Shown here: one piece after another, positions 26,046 to 34,291 of the stretch
How the letters are laid out: each line of letters begins with the position of its first letter
Position numbering within the stretch: the stretch's first letter is position 1
Source: Stappia sp. BW2
GTDB lineage: Bacteria; Pseudomonadota; Alphaproteobacteria; Rhizobiales; Stappiaceae
Assembly (NCBI RefSeq): GCF_008107695.1
Contig: NZ_VIRG01000066.1
Span: 434,001-498,000 of the forward strand
DNA length: 64,000 nucleotides
Direction of reading: 5' to 3'
Notes under the pieces: generated by a model
Databases searched by the model: none
What the model was told of the DNA's origin: nothing
What the model saw: the letters and a program-made list of their open reading frames with translations, nothing else
Made by a program: the position numbers and the translations under genes

Positions 26046-26813
26046 TCACCGGGGAGCCATGCGGATGGCGCCGTCCAAGCGGATAGTCTCGCCGTTCAGC
26101 ATGTCGTTCTCGCAAATGGATTTGACCAGCTGGGCATATTCCGTGGCCTTGCCGAGACGCGAGGGGAACGGAACCTGCTGACCGAGAGAATCCTGCACCT
26201 CTTGCGACAGGCCCAGCAGCATCGGCGTTTCAAAGATACCCGGTGCAATCGTCATGACCCGAATGCCGGACTTGGACAGGTCACGGGCGACAGGCAACGT
26301 CATGCCTGCGATCCCTGCCTTGGACGCGGCATAGGCGACCTGACCGATCTGGCCATCGAAGGCGGCAACCGACGCCGTGGAAACGATCACGCCGCGGCCA
26401 CCGTCCTGTGTGACGGGGTCCATCCCGGCCATGCCGGTTGCCGCAATCGAAAGACACCGGAAGGAACCGATCAGGTTGACCGAAATCACCTTCTCGAACA
26501 TGTCCATCGGGTGAGGTTCGCCGCGGGAAACGGTCTTGGCCACCGGAGCAATCCCGGCGCAATTGACCAGAATCCTTTCCTGACCATGCGCCGCCCGCGC
26601 TTTTTCGAAACCGGCTTCCACGCTGGCCTGGTCCGTCACATCGACGTCGGCAAAGACACCGCCGATTTCGGTGGCAACCTCTGCTCCCTGCCCGGCGTTA
26701 CGATCAAACAGCGTCACCTTGACGCCTTCGGCTGCCAGCATGCGTGCAGTTGCAGCACCCAGCCCGGATGCGCCGCCCGTAACAACGGCAGCAAGTGTTG
26801 AGTCCAGTTTCAA
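26046..26813 (-). CDS. SDR-family 3-hydroxyacyl-CoA dehydrogenase-like enzyme
   Basis: About 255 residues of a classical short-chain dehydrogenase: cofactor motif TGGASGLG near the N-terminus, NCAG in ILVNCAGIAP, catalytic Ser in STASVAAF, and YxxxK in AYAASKAG. The sequence VTGGASGLGAATARMLAAEG and the end ETIRLDGAIRMAPR are typical of the HSD10-like branch, which oxidises 3-hydroxyacyl-CoA with NAD. The start is taken as TTG 26813, because TTTGGAGG lies 6 bases upstream and the family normally begins M-K-L. A 22-bp perfect palindrome lies in its promoter region. Confidence 0.88.
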   Translation of the reverse strand: MKLDSTLAAVVTGGASGLGAATARMLAAEGVKVTLFDRNAGQGAEVATEIGGVFADVDVTDQASVEAGFEKARAAHGQERILVNCAGIAPVAKTVSRGEPHPMDMFEKVISVNLIGSFRCLSIAATGMAGMDPVTQDGGRGVIVSTASVAAFDGQIGQVAYAASKAGIAGMTLPVARDLSKSGIRVMTIAPGIFETPMLLGLSQEVQDSLGQQVPFPSRLGKATEYAQLVKSICENDMLNGETIRLDGAIRMAPR

Positions 26814-26833
26814 GGCAACCTCCAAATGGGTAC

Positions 26834-26855
26834 AATTCATTGATATCAATGAATT
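26834..26855. promoter_or_regulatory. 22-bp perfect palindrome, probable operator of the SDR gene
   Basis: AATTCATTGAT (26834-26844) is followed directly by its exact reverse complement (26845-26855), with no spacer. It sits 21 bases upstream of the SDR start codon, just before the ribosome binding site. This is a good position for a repressor of the TetR or MarR kind. No such regulator gene adjoins it. Confidence 0.65.
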
Positions 26856-26969
26856 TAATCTATCTAATTGACGATAAGGTCAACTTTGGAGGCAAAGTGG
26901 CCCAGATTGACGTGCGGGTCAAGCGCTTCCGTATCCACCAAAAAGACAAGACCGAGAGTGGTCAGGTTC

Positions 26970-28325
26970 CTAACTTGCCAGAACAACCAGATCGACCGGC
27001 TGCTTGATACCGGTCACATTGGCTTTGACCCGGGCTTCGAGCAGAGGCAGTTCGAGGCCCTGACTGAGTGCAAGTTCGAACGTCGCCCTGTCCGTCAGTC
27101 CTGTTGTGCGTTGGATCTTGTTGGCGTCTTCCAGTTTCGCAGCGCGGTTGACGGCGTCGCCGATGACCGTAAATTCCAGGCGCTGCTTCGACCCGATCAC
27201 GCCGACCGTGACCGGCCCGGCGGCGGCGGCCGTACCGATACGCATAGGCTGCGGCCAGCCTGCATCGAGAAAACGCTGCTGATCCCGTTCCACAGCTTCC
27301 ACAAGCCGCCTTGCAGCCCGCAGCGCGTCGGCTGCATAAGTCGTTGAAGGACAAACGGCCCCGAAGGTCGCCAGAATGCCGTCGCCCAGAAATTTGTCGA
27401 CCCTGCCGCCTTCCTCCACGATCACATCCACCGCAAGGTTCTGGTACTCGGCCAGGACCCTCAGAACGGTCTCCGGTGCCAATGACGCAGAGGTCGAGGT
27501 GAAGGAGCGGATATCGGCATACAGAATGGCGACGTCGCGCAAAGTCCCCTCGCCGGCCTGCAACTCGGTGTTCGAGCCTGTGATCGAGGCGGCGACTTCA
27601 GGCGAAAAGAAACGGCTCAGGTCCATGGCAGCCGCATGGTCTTTCGAGGCCTCGAACAACATGGAACGCCCCCGGTAGAGGGCAACGGACAGAATGATGG
27701 TCACAGCCAAGATGACCATGGTCTTGTCGAGTTCGGCGCCGATCAGGATAGTGTTGCCAGTCAGGTATTCGACGTAATTGCGGGTCACACGCATGTGGTC
27801 CATGTCGGAGAACACCGCATAGAAGACCAGCCCCAGCCAACCGGTCACCGCTACAAGGCCCGTGGTCAACACGAAGCGAGGATCGAACCGCAAGGCTCTC
27901 AATCCGATAAAGATGAAGACATACATCAAGGTGGGCGTCTTGAGGTAGAACGTCGGGTGCTGGCCATATTGAATATGGAAGGAAAAGATCAGTCCCACCA
28001 GAAGCGCCATATCGACGATGATCGATACCAGCAGATACCAGCGCGGCAATTCAAACCTGTAGGACAGCATGAGCCGCAGGACGGTGAACAGGAAATAGGC
28101 TGCAAGCGCAATCGGCACGAAGTTGAAGCCAGCGGACCCCTCGGCCCTCGGGGCGATGGCATACAAAACTGAAAAGAACAGCACCAGGCCCAGTTGAACC
28201 CAACCGATCAGACGCTCGGAAGACGCTTCACGCGCCTGGATCTCGGACCGTACCCGATCAGGGATACCGGTGTCGGGCGGTCCCCCGCGCAGGACATAAC
28301 GCAGTGTCTTTGAAATGGAGGTCAT
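26970..28325 (-). CDS. Membrane-anchored class III adenylate/guanylate cyclase
   Basis: The 451-residue protein has about six N-terminal membrane helices (roughly residues 40-220) and a C-terminal class III cyclase domain. The domain has metal-binding Asp in VAILYADIRSFTS, VDKFLGDGILATFGA, and EFTVIGDAVNRAAKLED, with the transition-state Asn/Arg pair in DAVNRAAKL. It makes a cyclic nucleotide, most likely cAMP, at the inner face of the membrane. The polytopic input domain is not a named sensor I recognise. It is one of two class III cyclases in this window, and cyclic-nucleotide-binding and MBL-fold proteins are encoded about 3 kb away. Confidence 0.9.
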   Translation of the reverse strand: MTSISKTLRYVLRGGPPDTGIPDRVRSEIQAREASSERLIGWVQLGLVLFFSVLYAIAPRAEGSAGFNFVPIALAAYFLFTVLRLMLSYRFELPRWYLLVSIIVDMALLVGLIFSFHIQYGQHPTFYLKTPTLMYVFIFIGLRALRFDPRFVLTTGLVAVTGWLGLVFYAVFSDMDHMRVTRNYVEYLTGNTILIGAELDKTMVILAVTIILSVALYRGRSMLFEASKDHAAAMDLSRFFSPEVAASITGSNTELQAGEGTLRDVAILYADIRSFTSTSASLAPETVLRVLAEYQNLAVDVIVEEGGRVDKFLGDGILATFGAVCPSTTYAADALRAARRLVEAVERDQQRFLDAGWPQPMRIGTAAAAGPVTVGVIGSKQRLEFTVIGDAVNRAAKLEDANKIQRTTGLTDRATFELALSQGLELPLLEARVKANVTGIKQPVDLVVLAS

Positions 28326-28426
28326 ATTGCCGCTGATAAGACGTTATTCGTGCGCGGAGTTTCCCCCGGCGGCAAGAAATGCGCAAGCGACCCCGCGGGA
28401 AAGTGAGTGGACGTGAGCGCGCCCTG

Positions 28427-29575
28427 TTACCTGCCCTGCAGTCGTAATTGCTCGATGCTTCGCACTAGGTCGACCTGGCGGCGGACACCGGTCTTGGACA
28501 GGGCCGACTTGATCTGGTTGCGGACTGTGAAAACGCTGATCCGTCGCTCCGCGGCGATTTCGGCAGGTGTCCGTCCATCGGCCAGCTTCAGAACGGTTGC
28601 CGCCTCGGCGGGGCTCAGGCCGAGTTTCTTCTCAATATGAGCCTGGAACGTTTCGATGCCAATTTCCGGCCTGACCGCCAGCAGAACCGCAGAAACGGAT
28701 TTGTTCATGAATGCACCGAAGGGGGAGCTGTCCAGGTCGGCCAGCTGCAAACCAACCGACCGGCACAACCAGCTTCCACCGTTGCCGTCCTTTGACTGCC
28801 AATTCCGGAACACGTTGAACTCGCCCATGGACTGAAGCTTGACGAAAGCGGCAAACTGTCCCTGATCCTCCGGCGTGCGGAATTGAAGCCGCCGGTCCCA
28901 GCCGCTCCCCAAAAAGGATCCCGATGCCAGAAGTTTCTGGGCTTCGGCGCATGCGTAATGGATCTGCATGGCGGTATCGACAACGAAAATTGCTGTCCCC
29001 GATCCCAGACGATGCTGTTCTGCCGCCCATTTTTCAAAGGTCAGGCCAGAGATTGTCCGGTTGATTTCGAGCGACTGGCGGATAACCGGGGCAAGATGGC
29101 CACATAACTGCAGCCAATCTTCTTCGTATTTGTCGCGATCCTTCGAACGCATGTTGCCGCCGATCAGAAACATGCGGTCACCGTCCAAAGCCAGCATCGC
29201 GCCCCCTCCAGCAACGATATCTTCAAGCGGCAACAGAAGATCGGCGTAGAACTGGGTCTTCCTGAGGGTTTCCGGCGGACACAACTGCTGTGTCGTGATC
29301 ACGTCTCCCACCCTGCACTCGGCAAACCTGGCGGCAAACGGGTTCTTGTCCGCGTAGTGCTCTTCGTAAAGCGTTAGAATGTGAGGGTCATATCCGGATG
29401 TAAAAGTAAGCGGCGTGGCTTTGGTCAGGTCGTCATACCCTATCAATTGCGTGCACACGCGCGTGCCAATGCTTTGGCTCAGCGCGTCGAGAAGCACCTG
29501 CCATCGCTCCGGATCCAGTGCCGCCGATACCGCAAGGTTCGACAGCCGTCGCAATTCTTCCGCACTAACAGCCAA
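28427..29575 (-). CDS. LuxR-type HTH transcriptional regulator
   Basis: The 382-residue product ends with a LuxR/FixJ-type HTH: LGLSPAEAATVLKLADGRTPAEIAAERRISVFTVRNQIKSALSKTGVRRQ (about residues 325-372). The N-terminal 300 residues contain two PAS/GAF-like stretches but no response-regulator receiver and no clear acyl-homoserine-lactone pocket, so the input signal is unknown. The start is a TTG at 29575 preceded by CGGGGG. A long intergenic region with possible operator repeats lies upstream. Confidence 0.85.
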   Translation of the reverse strand: MAVSAEELRRLSNLAVSAALDPERWQVLLDALSQSIGTRVCTQLIGYDDLTKATPLTFTSGYDPHILTLYEEHYADKNPFAARFAECRVGDVITTQQLCPPETLRKTQFYADLLLPLEDIVAGGGAMLALDGDRMFLIGGNMRSKDRDKYEEDWLQLCGHLAPVIRQSLEINRTISGLTFEKWAAEQHRLGSGTAIFVVDTAMQIHYACAEAQKLLASGSFLGSGWDRRLQFRTPEDQGQFAAFVKLQSMGEFNVFRNWQSKDGNGGSWLCRSVGLQLADLDSSPFGAFMNKSVSAVLLAVRPEIGIETFQAHIEKKLGLSPAEAATVLKLADGRTPAEIAAERRISVFTVRNQIKSALSKTGVRRQVDLVRSIEQLRLQGR

Positions 29576-29840
29576 CTCAACCCCCGGAGCTCCTGCTGTA
29601 TCACGCCAGCAAATGAAGTCGGCCCGGTCCTGTCACTCTCACAGCGCGCTTAGGGCCACCCCAAGCTGCTGATACGCGTCCCAGTCCCGACCGCTGCGGT
29701 TCCGGGCATATTCAGAATCCGCAGGCAACACTTTAACCTCGATCAAAACCCGAATTTTCTAGCAACGATTTCCGATACTGAAGCTTGCCGCATTTTTATC
29801 GCAACAAAACACCACAGCTTTCCCCAGATGCAGAAAACTC
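29576..29840. other. Intergenic region upstream of the LuxR-type gene
   Basis: About 265 bases with no supported reading frame. The leftward promoter of the LuxR-type regulator must lie here. The next 200 bases hold structured sequence and a rightward terminator (listed separately). Confidence 0.45.
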
Positions 29841-29849
29841 ACATTTATA

Positions 29850-29861
29850 GTCCAAATGGAC
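29850..29861. promoter_or_regulatory. Inverted repeat, possible regulator site
   Basis: GTCCAAATGGAC: 5-bp arms GTCCA/TGGAC around AA. It lies about 280 bases upstream of the LuxR-type gene start. It could be a binding site for it or a chance repeat. Confidence 0.3.
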
Positions 29862-29899
29862 CATGCAAGTAATGCCTACAACCTGTAAACAACTAGTGA

Positions 29900-30050
29900 T
29901 CGTATCCGGCAGACACGTGTAACGATATTTCAAGTTACAAAGGTATGTTTTCCGGCTGCAACAAAGGGATTCCCACATCCCTGCGACCGGCGATCGATCT
30001 ATTTTTTAGCCTTAGTGTTTTTTGGGCGGCTATTTGAGCCGCCCATTTTT
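29900..30050 (+). ncRNA. Candidate small RNA ending in a strong terminator
   Basis: There is no reading frame on the plus strand here, yet a rightward intrinsic terminator is present at 30024-30050. Upstream of it are a hairpin TGTAAC/GTTACA (29918-29939) and a compound stem. In the compound stem CCGG and GCA (29952-29960) pair with TGC and CCGG (29982-29990), enclosing GGGAT/ATCCC (29966-29981), followed by ATTTTTT at 30001-30007. The 5' end is a guess and no convincing promoter was found. Confidence 0.35.
30024..30050 (+). terminator. Rightward rho-independent terminator with no upstream gene
   Basis: An 8-bp perfect stem GGGCGGCT / AGCCGCCC with a 5-base loop is followed by ATTTTTTATT on the plus strand. 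On the minus strand it is followed by A residues, so it is oriented to stop rightward transcription. Confidence 0.85.
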
Positions 30051-30085
30051 TATTATCCGGCAAGCCTCGGCCCGACGGCTACCGC

Positions 30086-30910
30086 TCAAGGCTTCAGGAT
30101 CATGCCTTCGCTGGCGACAAGCGTTCCGGGATAGGCATTTTGCGCGGCAAGGCCGATTTCATCGAGCTCATCATCAGATCTGCGTGGATCATGATGGAAA
30201 AGGACTGGTGTCTTGACGTTGCCGGCCTTCGCCAGTTCAACGGCTTTCTGCCAGGTGGAGTGCCCCCACCCCTTGAAGGTGGTGTATTCGTCGTCGGTGA
30301 ACATGGCGTCGTAGATCATCACGTCCGAGTTTCGGACAAAATCCGGGAGAGCAGCATCAATTTCCGGATCGCCATGTTCATGATCCGTGATGATGCAAAT
30401 CGATTTGCCGTGAAAATCAAAGCGATAACCGCAGGCACCACCGGGGTGGTTGAGGCGGGTGGTGCGGATGACGAGCTCGTCCGTACGCGGAAGCTGGTCC
30501 CCTGCGGTAAAGGATTTGAACTCGACCGCCTTCAGGGTCTTGGCCGCAACCGGAAAGATCGGCGGTGACATGATGCGGCTGACAATTTCAACGAGGTTGG
30601 TGTCGTCCTGAAAATGCCCGGCCCAGGCGGTGACGTTGAAACTGGGATCGTAGGCCGGCTTGAAAAAGGGAAGACCGCAGATGTGGTCGAGATGAGTATG
30701 AGTGAACAGAAGGTCGAAGGTGCGTGTCTTGCAGCTGCAGATTTCCATACCCAGGTTTCGGGCGCCGGAACCGCAGTCGACAAGAACCAGCGCATCGCCT
30801 GCCCGGATCTCAAAACAAGACGTTTCGCCGCCATAGCGGAGTGTGCTCGCCCCCGGGGTCGGGGTGGACCCTCTGACGCCCCAGCAACGAAGCGAAAATT
30901 CCTCAGCCAC
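30086..30910 (-). CDS. MBL-fold metallo-hydrolase, phosphodiesterase-like
   Basis: The 274-residue protein has the metallo-beta-lactamase signature THTHLDH (HxHxDH) with later metal ligands in LNHPGGACGY, ITDHEHGD and HHDPRRSD. The N-terminal RCWGVRGSTPTPG...LRYGGETSCFEI pattern belongs to a branch that includes cyclic-nucleotide and other phosphodiesterases. Hydrolysis of a cyclic nucleotide is attractive because the next gene upstream encodes a cNMP-binding protein, but it is unproven. The start is GTG 30910 with GGGAG 6 bases upstream; the gap to the cNMP-binding gene is 10 bases, so they share an operon. Confidence 0.85.
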   Translation of the reverse strand: MAEEFSLRCWGVRGSTPTPGASTLRYGGETSCFEIRAGDALVLVDCGSGARNLGMEICSCKTRTFDLLFTHTHLDHICGLPFFKPAYDPSFNVTAWAGHFQDDTNLVEIVSRIMSPPIFPVAAKTLKAVEFKSFTAGDQLPRTDELVIRTTRLNHPGGACGYRFDFHGKSICIITDHEHGDPEIDAALPDFVRNSDVMIYDAMFTDDEYTTFKGWGHSTWQKAVELAKAGNVKTPVLFHHDPRRSDDELDEIGLAAQNAYPGTLVASEGMILKP

Positions 30911-30920
30911 GTGTTACTCC

Positions 30921-31379
30921 CTAACCGCCGGCAGCGCCTCGACGGGCGTCGGCAAGATCCCGGGTCGTCCGTTCAAGCCGCAGCGCCAGTGTCCGCATCA
31001 CCTCCAGCGAAATATCCGGAAATTCTTTCAATAGTTTCAAAAAATCATCTTTCGAAACAGTCAGAACATCCATGTCGTTGGCGGCAACCAGTGTCGCGGT
31101 TCTTGGTACGTCGCACAGAATAGCGATTTCGCCAACAATTGAATTCTCCGAAACCTGAGCCACTTTTTTTTCGCCTTCAGGCGTTTCAACCAGAACATCG
31201 GCAGCGCCGGACAGGATGATGAAGGCACAATCGCCTTCTTCCCCCTGAGAGCACAGACGCTCGCCGGAGGGATACTCCGTCCGGTCGCTAATAAAAGCCA
31301 GAAGCCGCAACTTGGTCTCGTCGATCCCGCGGAACAACGGCACTTTGCGGAGCGCCTCGACTTCGGTTTCAAGTGTCAT
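30921..31379 (-). CDS. Single-domain cyclic-nucleotide-binding protein
   Basis: The 152-residue product is essentially one cNMP-binding beta-barrel: VPLFRGIDETKLRLLAFISDRTEYPSGERLCSQGEEGD, then the phosphate-binding cassette VGEIAILCDVPRTATLVA (Glu and Arg ligands present), and C-terminal helices ending ERTTRDLADARRG. There is no DNA-binding helix-turn-helix, so it is not a Crp-type regulator; it should act by protein contact. It lies between the ABC-like protein and the MBL hydrolase on the same strand, which suggests it couples cyclic-nucleotide level to one of them. Confidence 0.9.
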   Translation of the reverse strand: MTLETEVEALRKVPLFRGIDETKLRLLAFISDRTEYPSGERLCSQGEEGDCAFIILSGAADVLVETPEGEKKVAQVSENSIVGEIAILCDVPRTATLVAANDMDVLTVSKDDFLKLLKEFPDISLEVMRTLALRLERTTRDLADARRGAAGG

Positions 31380-31484
31380 CTTCTTCTCCCGCGCCCAATT
31401 TTGTTCCGTTCCGTCCTGACTGGTTCGTCCGGCCGGTTCCTGCAGAAAGGTTGCCCACCTATTGTCACACCCACCGTCTTATCC

Positions 31485-34061
31485 TTATTCAGAGAGCCGT
31501 CCTTGATCCAGAATGAAGCGCTGATCGAATTCTGCGGCTATGTCAGCGTCGGACGTACCGAACAGGAAGGTTTTTCCGGACAGGATTTGCCTCAAGCCTT
31601 TACGAAGCGTCCTGTCCTCTTCCGTCACACCGGTGGCGATATCGTCCAATATGGTGATTTTCGCGTTTTTCAGAAGACCGCGCACCAGAGCGATCTTGCG
31701 CCGCTGGCCTGCGGACAGACGGGAACCGGACACGCCGACGTGGTAACCGAATCCCGCATAGATGATCGCGCGCCGCAAACCGGTCTCCTCGACAATGGTT
31801 CGTATGACATCGTCGATCCGCCGCCGGGCATCCCTGCGGTCGACACGCGCGCGGCCGAACAGAAGGTTATCCTCAATGGTCAGCGGCGGCAGATAAACGT
31901 CCGGTTCAAACGCGACGAAGTTGTCGCTGTTCTTGACCACCTCGTCCAGGAACGTTTGACGGGCGCTGATGATGTCGCGTTTCAACTCATCCGACATGAC
32001 ACCCAGACGATGCCGGGCCGGGACAAGCTTGAAAGCCAGTCCTGTCAGACGGGAACGGTCGGCGTCGGTCAGGCCTGGGCGCGGCTGATCGGACTTGGCA
32101 ATCCGCACGATGCGCTCGAAATCGGGGATCTCGTCCAGCGTGATGAAGGAATAGGCCCCCAACAGGCCGCTGTCGCCGGAAACGTTGGAAAACAGTTCCA
32201 GCATGGTTTCGGCAATCTTGAGACCGATCTGCTGGAGCTTCTTGTCGAAACCGGTGTCGGCCAGGAAGGTCTTGACCTGTTCGAGATCCGGCACCTGATC
32301 CATCGTGATTTCCGGATCGGCCGGCACCGCAAAGAACAGGTTGTCCGCAAGGCTGGCGCTGGCATTGAAACGGTCCCGGTGCCACAACTCGACCAGACCG
32401 CCGAGGTCCGGTTCATCGGCAATGCGCTCGGCAAGCGCCTTACGCACGTTCAGGATCTTGTCGGCGAAATCGTCGTCCATGGACGGGTCAAACCGGGACT
32501 GCAGACCGAGCCGATAGATGTCCTTGTCGATCTTGACCGTTTCAAGCAGTTCAAGCGCCTTGGTGTCGAGTTCGTCTTCATTGCCGACACCAGCGGCTTC
32601 AAAATCATCCCATTCGGCGGCAAGATCGTAGGTGGGATTGCGCGTTTCCTTGGCTTCGGAGAGCCGCCGATTGTAGTTCTTCAAGCTCTCCCCTTCCCGC
32701 TGGGGCGGGACGAGCGGACGGTGGCGCAAACCGTAGTATAGATTGTCACGAATGGTGCCCGTCCAGACATGCACCGCCCCGCCGACATAGGCGATCTGGC
32801 GCCCCAGCGTGGAATCGGTCAGCTTGTCGAGATCGTGGTTTCCGATGCAGACCTTGCCGGAGACAGGAGCAACAAGCCCTGCGGCGAGTTGCAGCACTTC
32901 CGATCTGCCGGACCCGTCCGGCCCGACAATCGCACAGGCACTTCCCGCAGGAACCGTCATCGATATGTCGACGACCTCCTGGCCGGCAGCACCACCGGCG
33001 AAATTGACGCTCTCCAGCTTGACGTCGCCGCTCAGGTCCACCGTGTCGTCCGAGGTCAGCCGCTCCTGGTCGTAGATATCCAACGGGTCGAAGTTCTCGA
33101 CGACCGTCTGGTATTTGACGCTGACATCCGCCGTCATCTGATAGAAGGAGAGCAGTTCTTTCCAGGGCCCTGCAAGATCCTTGTAGGCAGCGATCACCGC
33201 CAGCAGCGCACCGATGCTGAGATTGCCTTCAATAACCAGATAGCCGCCGATCAGGTAGAAGAAGAACGGCGTGAGCTGGTTCATGAAGTTGTTCAGAAAC
33301 TTGATCAGGAATTTCCGGTTGAAGATGTCATACCGGATCTTGAAGTTCTCATAGAGCCGGTCGGAAATATCCGCCGAATGCCAGGCGGCCGCGTCGTTGG
33401 CGTGGATTTCGGCAACGCCTGTGATGCTTTCGCCCACCTTGTCTGCGATGACACGGATGTTGCGCACCCGCTGCCTGGACAGCAGCACCACCTTGCGCTG
33501 TAGAAGCGGGATCACATACCCCTGGATGGGATAGGAGCTGATGGCTGCAAGGCCCAGAAGCGGGTCCTGCATGAAGATAAACCCGATCTGCACGACCAGC
33601 ATACCACCCTGATAGGCAGGCAGCGCGAAGGCTTCACCGATGTAGCCGCCAACATCCTCCACTTCCGATGTGATCATCGGAATGATTTCGCCTGAACTGA
33701 CTTTCCTGAAATGCGGCAGGCGGAAGCGCAGCACCCGCTGGAACAGCTCGAAGCGCAGGCGCCGCAGCATGCGTTCTCCAAGGCGGCCCTTGTAGACGTT
33801 GAGGTAGAACTTCAGCCCGTTCGAAACGACGACCAAAGACAGGAACGAAAAACACAGGAGAATAAGATAGGGGACCTGATCGAAATCGATTCCCAGAATC
33901 GTCCTGGGAAAATTGTCGCCCTGGACCGCATCGTTGACGATCAGTTTCGGCAGTTCGAGAAGGATATAGACCACCGGATACGTGAGTACGGTGACCATGA
34001 GAATGAAGATTTGCTGTCTGGAGCTATATTTCCAAATAAAACCGAAAAGGCTCTTTTCCAT
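31485..34061 (-). CDS. ABC exporter-like membrane protein with expanded, non-consensus ATPase domain
   Basis: About 858 residues, far longer than a normal half-transporter (about 580-600). The N-terminal part (about residues 1-310) has six membrane helices of the ABC exporter type. In the nucleotide-binding part, Walker A reads GPDGSGRS (Lys replaced by Arg, about residue 380). The signature LSAGQRRKIAL is about 400 residues later instead of about 110. Walker B is ITILDDIATG (catalytic Glu replaced by Asp), and the switch His is missing (FLFGTSDAD). The insertion holds repeated motifs TIRDNLYYG, SLADNLFFA and TIEDNLLFG. ATG 34061 has GGATGAG upstream. It is divergent from a glycosyltransferase operon. 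Confidence 0.85.
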   Translation of the reverse strand: MEKSLFGFIWKYSSRQQIFILMVTVLTYPVVYILLELPKLIVNDAVQGDNFPRTILGIDFDQVPYLILLCFSFLSLVVVSNGLKFYLNVYKGRLGERMLRRLRFELFQRVLRFRLPHFRKVSSGEIIPMITSEVEDVGGYIGEAFALPAYQGGMLVVQIGFIFMQDPLLGLAAISSYPIQGYVIPLLQRKVVLLSRQRVRNIRVIADKVGESITGVAEIHANDAAAWHSADISDRLYENFKIRYDIFNRKFLIKFLNNFMNQLTPFFFYLIGGYLVIEGNLSIGALLAVIAAYKDLAGPWKELLSFYQMTADVSVKYQTVVENFDPLDIYDQERLTSDDTVDLSGDVKLESVNFAGGAAGQEVVDISMTVPAGSACAIVGPDGSGRSEVLQLAAGLVAPVSGKVCIGNHDLDKLTDSTLGRQIAYVGGAVHVWTGTIRDNLYYGLRHRPLVPPQREGESLKNYNRRLSEAKETRNPTYDLAAEWDDFEAAGVGNEDELDTKALELLETVKIDKDIYRLGLQSRFDPSMDDDFADKILNVRKALAERIADEPDLGGLVELWHRDRFNASASLADNLFFAVPADPEITMDQVPDLEQVKTFLADTGFDKKLQQIGLKIAETMLELFSNVSGDSGLLGAYSFITLDEIPDFERIVRIAKSDQPRPGLTDADRSRLTGLAFKLVPARHRLGVMSDELKRDIISARQTFLDEVVKNSDNFVAFEPDVYLPPLTIEDNLLFGRARVDRRDARRRIDDVIRTIVEETGLRRAIIYAGFGYHVGVSGSRLSAGQRRKIALVRGLLKNAKITILDDIATGVTEEDRTLRKGLRQILSGKTFLFGTSDADIAAEFDQRFILDQGRLSE

Positions 34062-34192
34062 AAGCTCATCCAAACAGACAAGGATCAAATATGTGCAAGC
34101 AGATCATATTTGGTATATTAGCGATCCGAGTTAGTTGCGCCAGCCGGGATTAACATTTGACACAACTGCATAAGAAGGGTCCGCAGACCGTT

Positions 34193-34236
34193 CCTTGTCA
34201 AAAGTCCCCTGTCAAGAGATAACCGACGTGACAAGG
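34193..34236. promoter_or_regulatory. Inverted repeat in the divergent glycan/ABC promoter region
   Basis: CCTTGTCA (34193-34200) and TGACAAGG (34229-34236) are exact reverse complements 28 bases apart, and a third half-site CCTGTCA lies between them (34208-34214). The repeats sit between the ABC-like gene and the glycosyltransferase operon, so one regulator could control both directions. Confidence 0.4.
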
Positions 34237-34291
34237 GCCAATCGATTGAGACATAAGCGGTTTAGGCCAGCATTACAAATTTAGGGGCAGT

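Noticed and set aside
26814-26849. Longer TTG start for the SDR gene
   Set aside because: It has no ribosome binding site and would place the start inside the palindromic operator; TTG 26813 has TTTGGAGG at ideal spacing.
29796-29978. 60-codon minus-strand frame upstream of the LuxR-type gene
   Set aside because: Cys-rich, with no recognisable start context; the region is better explained as regulatory or RNA-coding.
31401-32741. Plus-strand open frame of 446 codons
   Set aside because: Antisense to the ABC-like gene; no family features.
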